From: Erysipelotrichaceae bacterium
Lineage (GTDB): Bacteria; Bacillota_I; Bacilli_A; Erysipelotrichales; Erysipelotrichaceae
NCBI GenBank assembly: GCA_012516665.1
Contig: JAAYWN010000015.1
Location: 1 to 36,718, forward strand
DNA length: 36,718 nucleotides
Direction of reading: 5' to 3'
Positions 1 to 7,129 of the stretch are shown one piece after another. Below the pieces are notes generated by a model. That model was given only the letters and a program-made list of their open reading frames with translations, ran no database searches and had not been told where the DNA came from. Made by a program: the position numbers and the translations under genes. Each line of letters opens with the position of its first letter. The first letter of the stretch is position 1.

Positions 1-1
1 C

Positions 2-283
2 ATCATTCCCCAGATCAAGGAAGGCATCGTTTCCGGTGCCCTGGTTGCGTTCACGATGTCCTTTGATGACTTTGTTATTTCACTGTTTACATCAGGTCCC
101 GGTGTTTCCAATATTTCCATGTATGTCTATGCCAATGTCAAACGGATCAACCCGACGATCAATGCGCTGTCTGCGCTGATTGTCTATATCATCACGGCAG
201 TGCTGATTCTGGTGAATGTCGTACCGATGGTGCGGGAGAGAAGGAGGAAGAAAGAACATGCTCAAAATGCGGAACTTGCCTGA
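2..283 (+). CDS. potC: Spermidine/putrescine ABC transporter permease, PotC type (3' end only)
   Basis: This is the C-terminal part of an inner-membrane permease; the gene starts left of the window, and the reading frame is open from base 2. The visible part holds the end of the cytoplasmic coupling region (IIPQIKEG...GALVAFTMSFDDFVIS), which contacts the ATPase in PotC/PotI-type proteins, and a last hydrophobic helix before a basic tail. It is about three quarters identical by eye to the matching part of the complete permease at 2840-3658. The binding-protein gene overlaps its last 26 bases. Role in polyamine import is inferred from the family and from that neighbour. Confidence 0.9.
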   Translation: MIPQIKEGIVSGALVAFTMSFDDFVISLFTSGPGVSNISMYVYANVKRINPTINALSALIVYIITAVLILVNVVPMVRERRRKKEHAQNAELA

Positions 284-1373
284 AAAGGCGCTGATTCTTG
301 CCCTGTCTTCTTCGCTTGCCGGCTGTGCAACTGCCACATTGAGTGATGATGCCGAAATTCAGGATGCCAAGGCACTCTATGGGTGCAATGTCATCAATGT
401 CTACAATGCCGGTGAATATATCGGTGAAGATGTTCTGGCAAACTTTGAAAAGCTGTATACGGCCAAGGTCAACTACGATACCTTTGAGTCCAATGAAATC
501 ATGTATACCAAGCTGCTTGGCGGCAGTGCCTATGACATCATTGTTCCATCAGACTATATGATTGAACGGATGATCTCAGAGGATATGCTGCAGCCGCTGG
601 ATAAGAGTGCGATTCCCAATCTTGCCAATCTTGATCCGGAAGTTGTGGAAATGCAGAAGAGCTATGATCCGGATCTTACCTACGCGGCCCCGTACTTCCA
701 TGGCTCTGTCGGACTGGTCTACAATACGCAGATCGTCAAGAAAGAGACCATTGAAAAAGAAGGATGGGATATCCTGCATGATACGGACTATAAAGGCCAG
801 GTATACATGTATGATTCCCAGCGCGATGCCTTCATGGTAGCCTTCAAGGCACTTGGGTTCTCCATGAATACCGATGACGAAGGAGAAATCCAGCAGGCAT
901 ATCAGTGGCTGATTGATATGAACAAGGCAGTCAAGCCGGCCTATGTTACGGATGAAGTGATTGATTCAATGGCCAATGGTGACATGGCAATTGCCCTGAT
1001 GTATTCCGGCGATGCTGCATATGTCATCTCGGAAAACTCAGACATGGCATACATTGAACCGAACCAGGGAACAAATATCTGGCAGGATTCCATGGTCATT
1101 CCGAAGAATGCCAAGTGTTCCGGCCTTGCCAATGCATTTATCAACTATATTGAAAGCTATGATGCGTCCTATGACAATTCATCCTATGTCGGCTATACAT
1201 CCCCGAACCTGCAGGTCTATGAGGATCTCAGCGGCGAAGACGGCGATTACTTTGAGAATTCCGCCTACACGCCAAGAGAGGGCTATGCAAAGGATGAAAC
1301 ATTCCACTACAACGAAAAACTGGTACAGAAACTCTCGGATCTCTGGAACAAGGTCAAGATCAACGGAGAATAG
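258..1373 (+). CDS. potD: Spermidine/putrescine-binding lipoprotein, PotD type (copy 1)
   Basis: Extracytoplasmic solute-binding protein that would deliver polyamines to the permease encoded just upstream. I chose the ATG at 258, not the in-frame ATG at 216, because GGAGGAAG lies just before it and because it gives a clean lipoprotein signal: a short basic start, a hydrophobic stretch and the lipobox LAGC with Cys at about residue 22. The mature 371-residue product has the PotD-like order: an N-terminal NVYNAGEYI strand, a central PSDYMIERM stretch and GDAAYV later on. It is roughly 60 percent identical by eye to the copy at 1747-2865, and both end in a nearly identical HYNEKL...LSDLWNKVK tail. 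Its start overlaps the permease by 26 bases, exactly as in the second copy. The ligand is inferred, not shown. Confidence 0.9.
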   Translation: MLKMRNLPEKALILALSSSLAGCATATLSDDAEIQDAKALYGCNVINVYNAGEYIGEDVLANFEKLYTAKVNYDTFESNEIMYTKLLGGSAYDIIVPSDYMIERMISEDMLQPLDKSAIPNLANLDPEVVEMQKSYDPDLTYAAPYFHGSVGLVYNTQIVKKETIEKEGWDILHDTDYKGQVYMYDSQRDAFMVAFKALGFSMNTDDEGEIQQAYQWLIDMNKAVKPAYVTDEVIDSMANGDMAIALMYSGDAAYVISENSDMAYIEPNQGTNIWQDSMVIPKNAKCSGLANAFINYIESYDASYDNSSYVGYTSPNLQVYEDLSGEDGDYFENSAYTPREGYAKDETFHYNEKLVQKLSDLWNKVKINGE

Positions 1374-1378
1374 TACTT

Positions 1379-1410
1379 CGGCTGTCTCTTCATAGGGGAC
1401 AGCTTTTTTG
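1379..1410 (+). terminator. Rho-independent terminator of the left-edge polyamine operon
   Basis: A GCTGTC/GACAGC stem with a loop of about 10 bases is followed by six T residues, starting 7 bases after the potD copy 1 stop codon. Confidence 0.8.
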
Positions 1411-1437
1411 GCTGCAGATACCGGGACAAGGAGAAAC

Positions 1438-1463
1438 AAAAAATCACGCAACAAGATGCGTGA
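1438..1463 (-). terminator. Terminator of the tRNA-Cys/tRNA-Leu transcript
   Basis: Read on the - strand, TCACGCA and TGCGTGA form a 7-bp stem around a 6-base loop, and six T residues follow. It begins 16 bases after the CCA end of tRNA-Leu. Confidence 0.8.
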
Positions 1464-1478
1464 CTGCTGAGTTCATCA

Positions 1479-1565
1479 TGGTGGGGACGATGGGACTTGA
1501 ACCCACACGGTATTGCTACCACCGGATTTTAAGTCCGATGCGTCTGCCGATTCCGCCACATCCCC
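1479..1565 (-). tRNA. tRNA-Leu (anticodon UAA)
   Basis: An 87-base class II tRNA with the CCA end encoded. The acceptor stem GGGGATG pairs with CGTCCCC, the anticodon loop is CTTAAAA giving UAA, there is a long variable arm, and the T loop TTCAAGT is standard. The discriminator is A, as expected for leucine. Confidence 0.97.
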
Positions 1566-1574
1566 ATAAATAGA

Positions 1575-1648
1575 TGGAGGTTCCTGCCGGAGTCGGACCG
1601 GCGCTCACAGAGTTGCAGTCTGTTGCCTTACCACTTGGCTAAGGAACC
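1575..1648 (-). tRNA. tRNA-Cys (anticodon GCA)
   Basis: A 74-base tRNA with encoded CCA. The acceptor stem GGTTCCT pairs with AGGAACC, the anticodon stem ACAGA/TCTGT holds loop CTGCAAC, and the discriminator is T, a cysteine identity element. The T loop reads TCCGACT, so position 55 (window base 1596) is C where almost all elongator tRNAs have U, later pseudouridine. It is transcribed first, 9 bases ahead of tRNA-Leu. Confidence 0.95.
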
Positions 1649-1672
1649 ACCTTGCATTTAACATGCTAAATT

Positions 1673-1701
1673 AGTATACCGAAAACAGGGCAAAAATGCA
1701 A
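1673..1701 (-). promoter_or_regulatory. Promoter of the tRNA-Cys/tRNA-Leu unit
   Basis: On the - strand TTGCAT (1696-1701) and TATACT (1673-1678) are separated by 17 bases. Transcription would start near 1666, about 18 bases before the mature 5' end of tRNA-Cys. Confidence 0.8.
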
Positions 1702-1738
1702 CAAAGAAAGCAAAGGAACGCCTCTTTCGGCGTTCCCT
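1702..1738 (-). terminator. Terminator of the second polyamine operon
   Basis: On the - strand GGAACGCC and GGCGTTCC form an 8-bp stem (1715-1736), followed by an interrupted T tract (TTTGCTTTCTTT). It lies 11 bases after the potD stop codon. The broken T tract may make it leaky towards the tRNAs. Confidence 0.7.
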
Positions 1739-1746
1739 GACTGCGG

Positions 1747-2865
1747 TTATTGTACCTTTACTTTGTTCCACAGATCTGACAGAGCCTTTGTCAGCTTTTC
1801 ATTATAGTGGAATACTTCATCTTTTGAACCGTCTTTTCTGACAGTATATGCATCATTTTCATAGTAATCACCATCTTTAGCGGTCATTTCTTCAGCTACA
1901 TCGCTTCTAACAGATGTATATCCTACTGCTTCTGTATTGGCCAGCTGCACATCGTAGCTTCCCATATAGTTGATGAATTCATTAGCCAGGCCGCTGCAGC
2001 TGGCATTGCTTGGAATGACCATGGAATCGCTCCAGATATTGGTTCCCTGATCTGGTTCGATCCAGCCCATATCTGCATTCTCATTGAGAACATATGCCGC
2101 ATCACCGGAATACATGATTGCAATGGCTTTCTGGGAATTGACCATACCGTCAATGACTTCATCCGTCACATAGGATGGTGCCATCGTATCATTCATATCT
2201 CTGAGCCATTTATAAGCAGACTGGATCTCTGTTTCATCTTCCGTATTCATGGAATAGCCTAAAGCTTTGAAAGCGACCATGAAACCATCTCGCTGTGAAT
2301 CGTAATAATAGATATTGCCCTTATACTTTGTATCCTTGAGAATATTCCATCCTTCCGTCTGAATATCCTCTTCACTGACCAGTTTCTTGTTATAGACAAG
2401 TCCTACAGAGCCCCAGAAGTAAGGTACTGAATACTTGCCGCCTTCATCATAAGAATCTCTCATTTTCAGAACAGCAGGATCATAGTCTTTGACATTCGTC
2501 TGCTGCGACTGATTCAAAGGCTGCAGCATATTCTCAGAGATCATCCTCTCAATCATATAGTCGGAAGGAATGATGACATCATAGCTGCTTCCGCCCAGCA
2601 GTTTTGTATACATTGTTTCATTGGAATCAAAAGTATCATAGTTGACTCTGGCATTGTACTGCTTTTCAAAGGCAGAAAGCACATCTGTATCAATATACTC
2701 TCCTGCGTTGTAGACATTGATGGCATTGCAGCCAAACTGCTCTTTCGCATCAACTGTTTCCGTTGATGCAGAGCTCTTAGCAGAGCTCGTGCTGGAACAT
2801 GCAGACAAAGATACGATCATGGCGGAACCAAGTGCTACTTTAACGATTTTCTGTAAGTGCTTCAT
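1747..2865 (-). CDS. potD: Spermidine/putrescine-binding lipoprotein, PotD type (copy 2)
   Basis: Solute-binding lipoprotein of the complete polyamine ABC operon, 372 residues. The start at 2865 is preferred over the ATG at 2889 because AAGGGG lies 9 bases upstream and the product then begins with a normal lipoprotein signal (MKHLQKIVKVALG, then LSAC with the lipid-bearing Cys near residue 23), followed by a Ser/Thr-rich linker. The core shares NVYNAGEYI, TMYTKLLGGSSYDVIIPSDY, GSVGLVYN, FMVAFKALG and SGDAAYV with copy 1 or with small changes. It is the last gene of the operon and overlaps potC by 26 bases. It would capture spermidine or putrescine outside the membrane; which of the two cannot be read from sequence alone. 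Confidence 0.93.
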   Translation of the reverse strand: MKHLQKIVKVALGSAMIVSLSACSSTSSAKSSASTETVDAKEQFGCNAINVYNAGEYIDTDVLSAFEKQYNARVNYDTFDSNETMYTKLLGGSSYDVIIPSDYMIERMISENMLQPLNQSQQTNVKDYDPAVLKMRDSYDEGGKYSVPYFWGSVGLVYNKKLVSEEDIQTEGWNILKDTKYKGNIYYYDSQRDGFMVAFKALGYSMNTEDETEIQSAYKWLRDMNDTMAPSYVTDEVIDGMVNSQKAIAIMYSGDAAYVLNENADMGWIEPDQGTNIWSDSMVIPSNASCSGLANEFINYMGSYDVQLANTEAVGYTSVRSDVAEEMTAKDGDYYENDAYTVRKDGSKDEVFHYNEKLTKALSDLWNKVKVQ

Positions 2866-3658
2866 AATTTTTTCCCCTTCTCTTATCACGGATCATTGGA
2901 ATCACATTCACAATGATCAGGATTGCTGTAACTACATAGACAATGATGGCCGATAATGCATTGATGGTCGGATTGACACGCTTGACGTTCGAATATACAT
3001 AGATCGAGATATTGGAAATACCAGGACCGGTCGTAAACAATGAGATGACAAAGTCATCAAATGACATGGAGAATGCGACCAAGGCACCGGCAACAATGCC
3101 GCCCTTGATCTGCGGGATAATGACTCGCCACATTGCCTGCCAAGGCGTACAGCCAAGATCCATCGCTGCTTCGGCCATGTTCGGATCCAATCTGCGCAGA
3201 CGAGGCATAATGCTCAGGATAACATAAGGAATGCAGAAGGCAATATGAGCTAACAGCATCGTAACAAATCCCGTTGAGATGCGCAGCGATGTAAAGAACA
3301 GCATGAACCCAATAGCGGTAACAATATCCGGATTCAGCATCGGCAGATTATTAGTCTGAGTGATCGCTTCTTTAACGATCTTCTTTGACTTTGACATTCC
3401 GATAGCTGTAATCGTACCAACGATAGTCGATACGGCCGTTGCAATGACGGCAATAGCGACCGTCACAAAGATGGCTTCCATAATGGAACGATTGGAGAAC
3501 ATTTCTTCATACCACTTCAGCGAAAAGCCCGTAAAATTTGAAAGTGACTTTGAACTGTTGAAAGAAAAGAAGACAACATAAACGATTGGAATATAGAAGA
3601 AGGCAAGCACCAGCCACATATAGATGCTGGAAAGGATCGGTTTTTTCTTTTTTATCAT
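2840..3658 (-). CDS. potC: Spermidine/putrescine ABC transporter permease PotC
   Basis: Second inner-membrane permease of the polyamine importer, 272 residues, close to the usual length. A first membrane helix is at about residues 10-30, further helices follow, and the cytoplasmic loop signature typical of binding-protein-dependent permeases (EAAMDLGCTPWQAMWRVIIPQ) is at about 165-185. The start has GGAGGTG 6 bases upstream. The gene overlaps the potB stop codon by 4 bases (ATGA) and potD by 26 bases, so translation is probably coupled along the operon. Confidence 0.95.
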   Translation of the reverse strand: MIKKKKPILSSIYMWLVLAFFYIPIVYVVFFSFNSSKSLSNFTGFSLKWYEEMFSNRSIMEAIFVTVAIAVIATAVSTIVGTITAIGMSKSKKIVKEAITQTNNLPMLNPDIVTAIGFMLFFTSLRISTGFVTMLLAHIAFCIPYVILSIMPRLRRLDPNMAEAAMDLGCTPWQAMWRVIIPQIKGGIVAGALVAFSMSFDDFVISLFTTGPGISNISIYVYSNVKRVNPTINALSAIIVYVVTAILIIVNVIPMIRDKRRGKNYEALTENR

Positions 3659-4440
3659 TCATTCACCTCCGCCGGTTCTTTATCCAGCTTTTTTGTGATG
3701 TACATGGAGATCAGAATAATGATTGCCATGATCAGAGAAATAGCTGAGCCGAAATTCCAGTCGCCCGTCGAAATAAAGTAATCTTCGATCAGGTTCCCAA
3801 TCAGGACATACTGTCCGCCCCCCAGCAGCTTTGGAATAAAGAAGGAGGATACGGCCGGCAGGAAGACTAACGTAATGCCCGAGATCACCCCGCTCAAAGA
3901 CAGCGGCAGGATCACTCTTAAGAATGTCTCACGATCATTGGCTCCTAGATCGTGAGAAGCAATGATCAGATTCTCATCGATCTTGGAAAGCGAGGTATAG
4001 ATCTGCAGGATCATGAACGGCAGGAAGTTATAGACCATGCCAACATAGACACTGAATTCTGATGAAACATTAAAGTTCGACAGGATGCCTTTCCATGCAT
4101 AAGTACGGACCAGCATGTTGATCCACATCGGCAGGGTGACTAACAGCACCATCACTGCCTGACTATGAGGTTTCAGCTTTGCCATGACATATGCCATTGG
4201 ATAGCCGACAGCAATGCATATCAATGTTGTAAAGAAGGCCATTTTCAATGATCGCCATAAGACAGTCGGAAAGATTGAATCCTGGAAAAAACGAATAAAG
4301 TTATCCAAGGTGAATTGAAATGTCAGAACATCATTTCCTTGTACGGTTACAGCATAGAGCACGATCATCAGCATCGGCACAATGATCATGACCGTCATCC
4401 ATATCAGATAAGGTATGGTCAGTTTTGCAAAAGATTTCAT
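3655..4440 (-). CDS. potB: Spermidine/putrescine ABC transporter permease PotB
   Basis: First permease subunit, 261 residues, with about six membrane helices beginning with IPYLIWMTVMIIVPMLMIVL near the N terminus. The EAA-type loop appears as ASHDLGANDRETFLRVILP at about residues 172-190, where the ATPase docks. A GGGGTGAGG site is immediately before the ATG at 4440. The start lies 4 bases beyond the potA stop and its own stop overlaps potC, so it is the middle gene of a tightly packed operon. PotB would pair with PotC to form the channel. Confidence 0.95.
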   Translation of the reverse strand: MKSFAKLTIPYLIWMTVMIIVPMLMIVLYAVTVQGNDVLTFQFTLDNFIRFFQDSIFPTVLWRSLKMAFFTTLICIAVGYPMAYVMAKLKPHSQAVMVLLVTLPMWINMLVRTYAWKGILSNFNVSSEFSVYVGMVYNFLPFMILQIYTSLSKIDENLIIASHDLGANDRETFLRVILPLSLSGVISGITLVFLPAVSSFFIPKLLGGGQYVLIGNLIEDYFISTGDWNFGSAISLIMAIIILISMYITKKLDKEPAEVNE

Positions 4441-4444
4441 ATCC

Positions 4445-6013
4445 TCACCCCATCTTCTTCATGACATGAATGTCTTCCGGATGCCACTGCAGACCAATCC
4501 TTTCGCCAACTTCATGCTTATCTGTTGTTTCGATCTTCAGCTCACGTCCCTGCGTGCTGAAGGTAATAGGATACAGTCCCTCGGTAATATTCTGATCATC
4601 AAAATCATATTTCACATCCCAGATCTCAACTCTGGAGTCATCTTCTGTTGACCATGCGTAAGCATCGGCCCAGCGGATCAGATCTGTATCTAAAGCCACT
4701 GATTCTTTGATCTCATCAACTGTGCGAAAGAAATCAAAGGCCTGGATCGATTCTTCATTATCAGTATCTTCTACTGCTCGAGGCTTGACGACATTGATCT
4801 TGATCGTGATCTTTGTGCCATTGGAAGTCCCAATCGTACAGTCATAAACACCGACTTCTTCTTTTACATCATATTCTATGTCGGTCAGCGAGACATCTTC
4901 GTTTTCATCTGTCCAAGCCTGAGCATTGGCTCTGGCAATGACTTCGCTGTCATTCAGATTGACAACATCTTCCAGATCCATCATGAAGGAAGAAGCACTA
5001 AGCCTTTCATGTGCCTCTTTATTGACAACGTCATGTTCGCCCGTCACATGCATCATGACCGTCTTTGATGTTCCTGAAGATGTTTCTGCCATGATCTCAT
5101 AGTGCATGCCTTTGAACAAAGAAGACTTGACTTCGCCATTCAGCAGGCCCCGGTTCCTTGCGACCAGATCAATGTCCTCCGGTCTGATCATAATATCGAC
5201 TGGTTCATCTTCGGCAAAACCATAATCCGTGCACTGATACTCTTCATCATCGAAAGAGACAAGATTATCTTTTTTCATAAAGCCATCAATGATATTGGAA
5301 TCACCGATGAAGCGGGCACAGTATTCATTCACTGGTTCATTGTAGACATCGGCTGGCGTTCCGACCTGTTCAATATCACCATCTTTCATAATGACGATCT
5401 TGTCTGACATGGTCAGGGCTTCTTCCTGATCGTGCGTCACAAAGATGAATGTAATGCCTACTTCACGCTGGATCTCTTTCAGCTCCAGCTGCATTTCTTT
5501 TCTTAAATTCTTATCCAGAGCGGAAAGTGATTCATCCAGCAGCAGTACTTTCGGTTCATTGACAAGTGCACGGGCAATGGCGACTCTCTGCTGCTGACCG
5601 CCGGAAAGCAGTGTCACATCCTTATGCTCAAATCCTTCCAAGCCTACCAATGCAATCATACGTGTTACTTTCTGATTAATGATATCTTTCGGCTCTTTCT
5701 TGATGTTCAGGCCAAAGGCAATATTGTCATAGACATCCAGATGCGGGAACAGTGCGTAATGCTGGAAGACTGTATTGACATCTCTTTTGTATGCTGGAAT
5801 AGATGCGATATCTTCGCCATCCATAATGACATGTCCTTCGGTAGCTTCCAAGAAGCCGGCAATGATCCGCAGCAATGTCGTTTTGCCGCATCCCGAGGGT
5901 CCCAGCAGGGTAACAAATTCATTCTCCATGATATCCAAAGAGATGCCCTTTAAAACGACCTGTTTGTCAAATGTCTTAACGATATTTTTGATCTCGATCA
6001 ATTTCTTTGCCAT
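4445..6013 (-). CDS. potA: Polyamine ABC transporter ATPase PotA with enlarged C-terminal region
   Basis: ATPase that powers polyamine import. The start at 6013 is chosen because GGGAG sits 7 bases upstream and it begins with the usual MAKKLIEIKN. The nucleotide-binding domain (residues 1-235) is complete: Walker A GPSGCGKTT at 38-46, Q-loop Gln84, signature LSGGQQQR at 136-143, Walker B LLLDE ending at Glu161 and H-loop His194. A TOBE domain starts at about 270 (MIRPEDIDLV). It ends at the very C terminus with GERIGLQWHPEDIHVMKK, but between about 335 and 498 lies an insertion holding two similar repeats of roughly 60 residues (about 353-408 and 438-498). That makes the protein 522 residues, against about 350-380 in common PotA. 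It follows the regulator gene by 22 bases. Confidence 0.95.
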   Translation of the reverse strand: MAKKLIEIKNIVKTFDKQVVLKGISLDIMENEFVTLLGPSGCGKTTLLRIIAGFLEATEGHVIMDGEDIASIPAYKRDVNTVFQHYALFPHLDVYDNIAFGLNIKKEPKDIINQKVTRMIALVGLEGFEHKDVTLLSGGQQQRVAIARALVNEPKVLLLDESLSALDKNLRKEMQLELKEIQREVGITFIFVTHDQEEALTMSDKIVIMKDGDIEQVGTPADVYNEPVNEYCARFIGDSNIIDGFMKKDNLVSFDDEEYQCTDYGFAEDEPVDIMIRPEDIDLVARNRGLLNGEVKSSLFKGMHYEIMAETSSGTSKTVMMHVTGEHDVVNKEAHERLSASSFMMDLEDVVNLNDSEVIARANAQAWTDENEDVSLTDIEYDVKEEVGVYDCTIGTSNGTKITIKINVVKPRAVEDTDNEESIQAFDFFRTVDEIKESVALDTDLIRWADAYAWSTEDDSRVEIWDVKYDFDDQNITEGLYPITFSTQGRELKIETTDKHEVGERIGLQWHPEDIHVMKKMG

Positions 6014-6035
6014 TTCATTTCTCCCTATTCCTGGT

Positions 6036-6578
6036 TCAGAACTCCGGCGGTGTGCTGATCCACAGCACAGCAGCACCTTTCTGTGAACGATTTTCTAAGT
6101 GATGCGATTCATTGCCCTTGATATAGAACGTATCTCCCTTTTTCAGAGGCAGTCCTTTGCGATTGGATTCACGGATCAGAACAATGCGTCCATTGAGGAC
6201 ATAGCCAAGTTCCTCTCCTTCATGCGGTGCAATCTCTTTCGAACTTGCACCTGGACTGAGTTCCAGAATGACTGGTTCCATCGAATTCTTCTGTGCATTC
6301 GGTACGATCCAATGCAGCGTATAGCCGTCCTGTTCATCATCAAAGGCATCATTCGGCGTAAAGACGACCTTCTCATCCGTATCTTCCGCAAAGAATTTTG
6401 ACATTGTAGTGCCTAAAGCCTCCGCAATATCTTCCAGTGTCTGCAGTGACGGCGCCGTCAGATTTCTTTCCAGCTGCGACAGAAAGCCCTTTGTCAATTC
6501 TGTTCGTGAAGCCAATTCTTCTAAAGTCAGATCATTCTTGATCCTGAGCTGATTGATCCGATGGCCAATATCGATCAT
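6036..6578 (-). CDS. XRE-family regulator with C-terminal cupin domain (PuuR-like)
   Basis: DNA-binding regulator, 180 residues from the ATG at 6578; GAGAGG precedes it, whereas the longer reading from 6665 would run through the promoter and repeat region. Residues 5-62 form a helix-turn-helix of the XRE type (LTLEELASRTELTKGFLSQLER). Residues about 105-178 form a single cupin barrel (SKEIAPHEGEELGYVLNG, then SHHLENRS), which in relatives such as PuuR is thought to sense a small ligand. It is the first gene of the polyamine operon, so polyamine-responsive autoregulation is the likely role. That role is inferred from position; the ligand is unknown. Confidence 0.88.
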   Translation of the reverse strand: MIDIGHRINQLRIKNDLTLEELASRTELTKGFLSQLERNLTAPSLQTLEDIAEALGTTMSKFFAEDTDEKVVFTPNDAFDDEQDGYTLHWIVPNAQKNSMEPVILELSPGASSKEIAPHEGEELGYVLNGRIVLIRESNRKGLPLKKGDTFYIKGNESHHLENRSQKGAAVLWISTPPEF

Positions 6579-6602
6579 CTGTGCCTCTCTCTCCTGTTTG
6601 GT

Positions 6603-6630
6603 AAAAGTAAACTTTTTATAACTTTTTATA
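6603..6630. promoter_or_regulatory. Candidate operator of the XRE-cupin regulator
   Basis: A near-palindrome AAAAGT-AA-ACTTTT (6603-6616) merges into an exact tandem repeat of ACTTTTTATA (6611-6620 and 6621-6630). The group lies between the predicted transcription start (about 6635) and the regulator's start codon, where a repressor would block the operon. Binding is inferred. Confidence 0.45.
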
Positions 6631-6641
6631 AAACCTAGAAC

Positions 6642-6670
6642 ATTATGCCAAAAAGAAGTTCGCATTGCAA
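6642..6670 (-). promoter_or_regulatory. Promoter of the regulator-potABCD operon
   Basis: On the - strand TTGCAA (6665-6670) and CATAAT (6642-6647) are spaced by 17 bases. It is the best match in the AT-rich stretch upstream of the regulator. Confidence 0.6.
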
Positions 6671-6714
6671 TACTTTTTTAAACATTTTGTTTACAGTCTC
6701 TAAACCATCAGGGC

Positions 6715-6748
6715 ATAAAAAAACCAAGACCTTATTTCAGGCCTTGGC
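6715..6748 (-). terminator. Terminator of trxA
   Basis: On the - strand CCAAGGCC pairs with GGTCTTGG around an 8-base loop, followed by eight T residues, directly after trxA. Confidence 0.85.
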
Positions 6749-6756
6749 TGCGCTGC

Positions 6757-7068
6757 TTATTCTGCTGCTTTGACGATCTGTTCCAATTCTTCTTTCGGCT
6801 TGAAGCCAAGCGAAGTCGCTGCCTGCTCGCCATTTTTGAAGGCAATCATCGTTGGAATCGACATAATGCCATAGCGGGATGCAATATCCGGACATTCATC
6901 AACGTTTACTTTGATGAATTTCACTCCTGTATGTATTTGAGATAATGCTTCAACGACCGGTCCTGCCATTTTGCATGGACCGCACCAATCTGCATAGAAA
7001 TCAACAAATACTGACTTGTTATCCTTTAATACTGCATCATAATCTGCTGCATTTTTAATAATATCCAT
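6757..7068 (-). CDS. trxA: Thioredoxin
   Basis: Small cytoplasmic disulfide reductase, 103 residues as annotated. The active site WCGPCK is at residues 28-33 and the cis-proline loop SIPTMI follows in the second half, as in all classical thioredoxins. The Shine-Dalgarno AGGAGG is 9 bases before the ATG at 7068 but only 3 bases before an in-frame ATG at 7074, so the shorter form is preferred; the longer adds Met-Lys. It has its own promoter and terminator, so it is a single-gene unit. No thioredoxin reductase is in the window. Confidence 0.97.
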   Translation of the reverse strand: MDIIKNAADYDAVLKDNKSVFVDFYADWCGPCKMAGPVVEALSQIHTGVKFIKVNVDECPDIASRYGIMSIPTMIAFKNGEQAATSLGFKPKEELEQIVKAAE

Positions 7069-7091
7069 TTTCATATACCTCCTGTGACCTC

Positions 7092-7120
7092 AGTATGTCA
7101 TAGGCCGATGTCCCTGGCAA
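7092..7120 (-). promoter_or_regulatory. Promoter of trxA
   Basis: TTGCCA (7115-7120) and CATACT (7092-7097) on the - strand are 17 bases apart. The predicted start near 7085 leaves only a very short leader containing the AGGAGG site. Confidence 0.6.
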
Positions 7121-7129
7121 TGATTATGC

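Noticed and set aside
1438-1648. Possible attachment site for an integrated element at the tRNA genes
   Set aside because: No integrase, no repeat of the tRNA 3' end and no foreign-looking genes are seen near it in this window.
6579-6665. A longer start for the XRE-cupin regulator
   Set aside because: It would translate through the predicted promoter and repeat region; the ATG at 6578 has its own ribosome site and begins at the helix-turn-helix.
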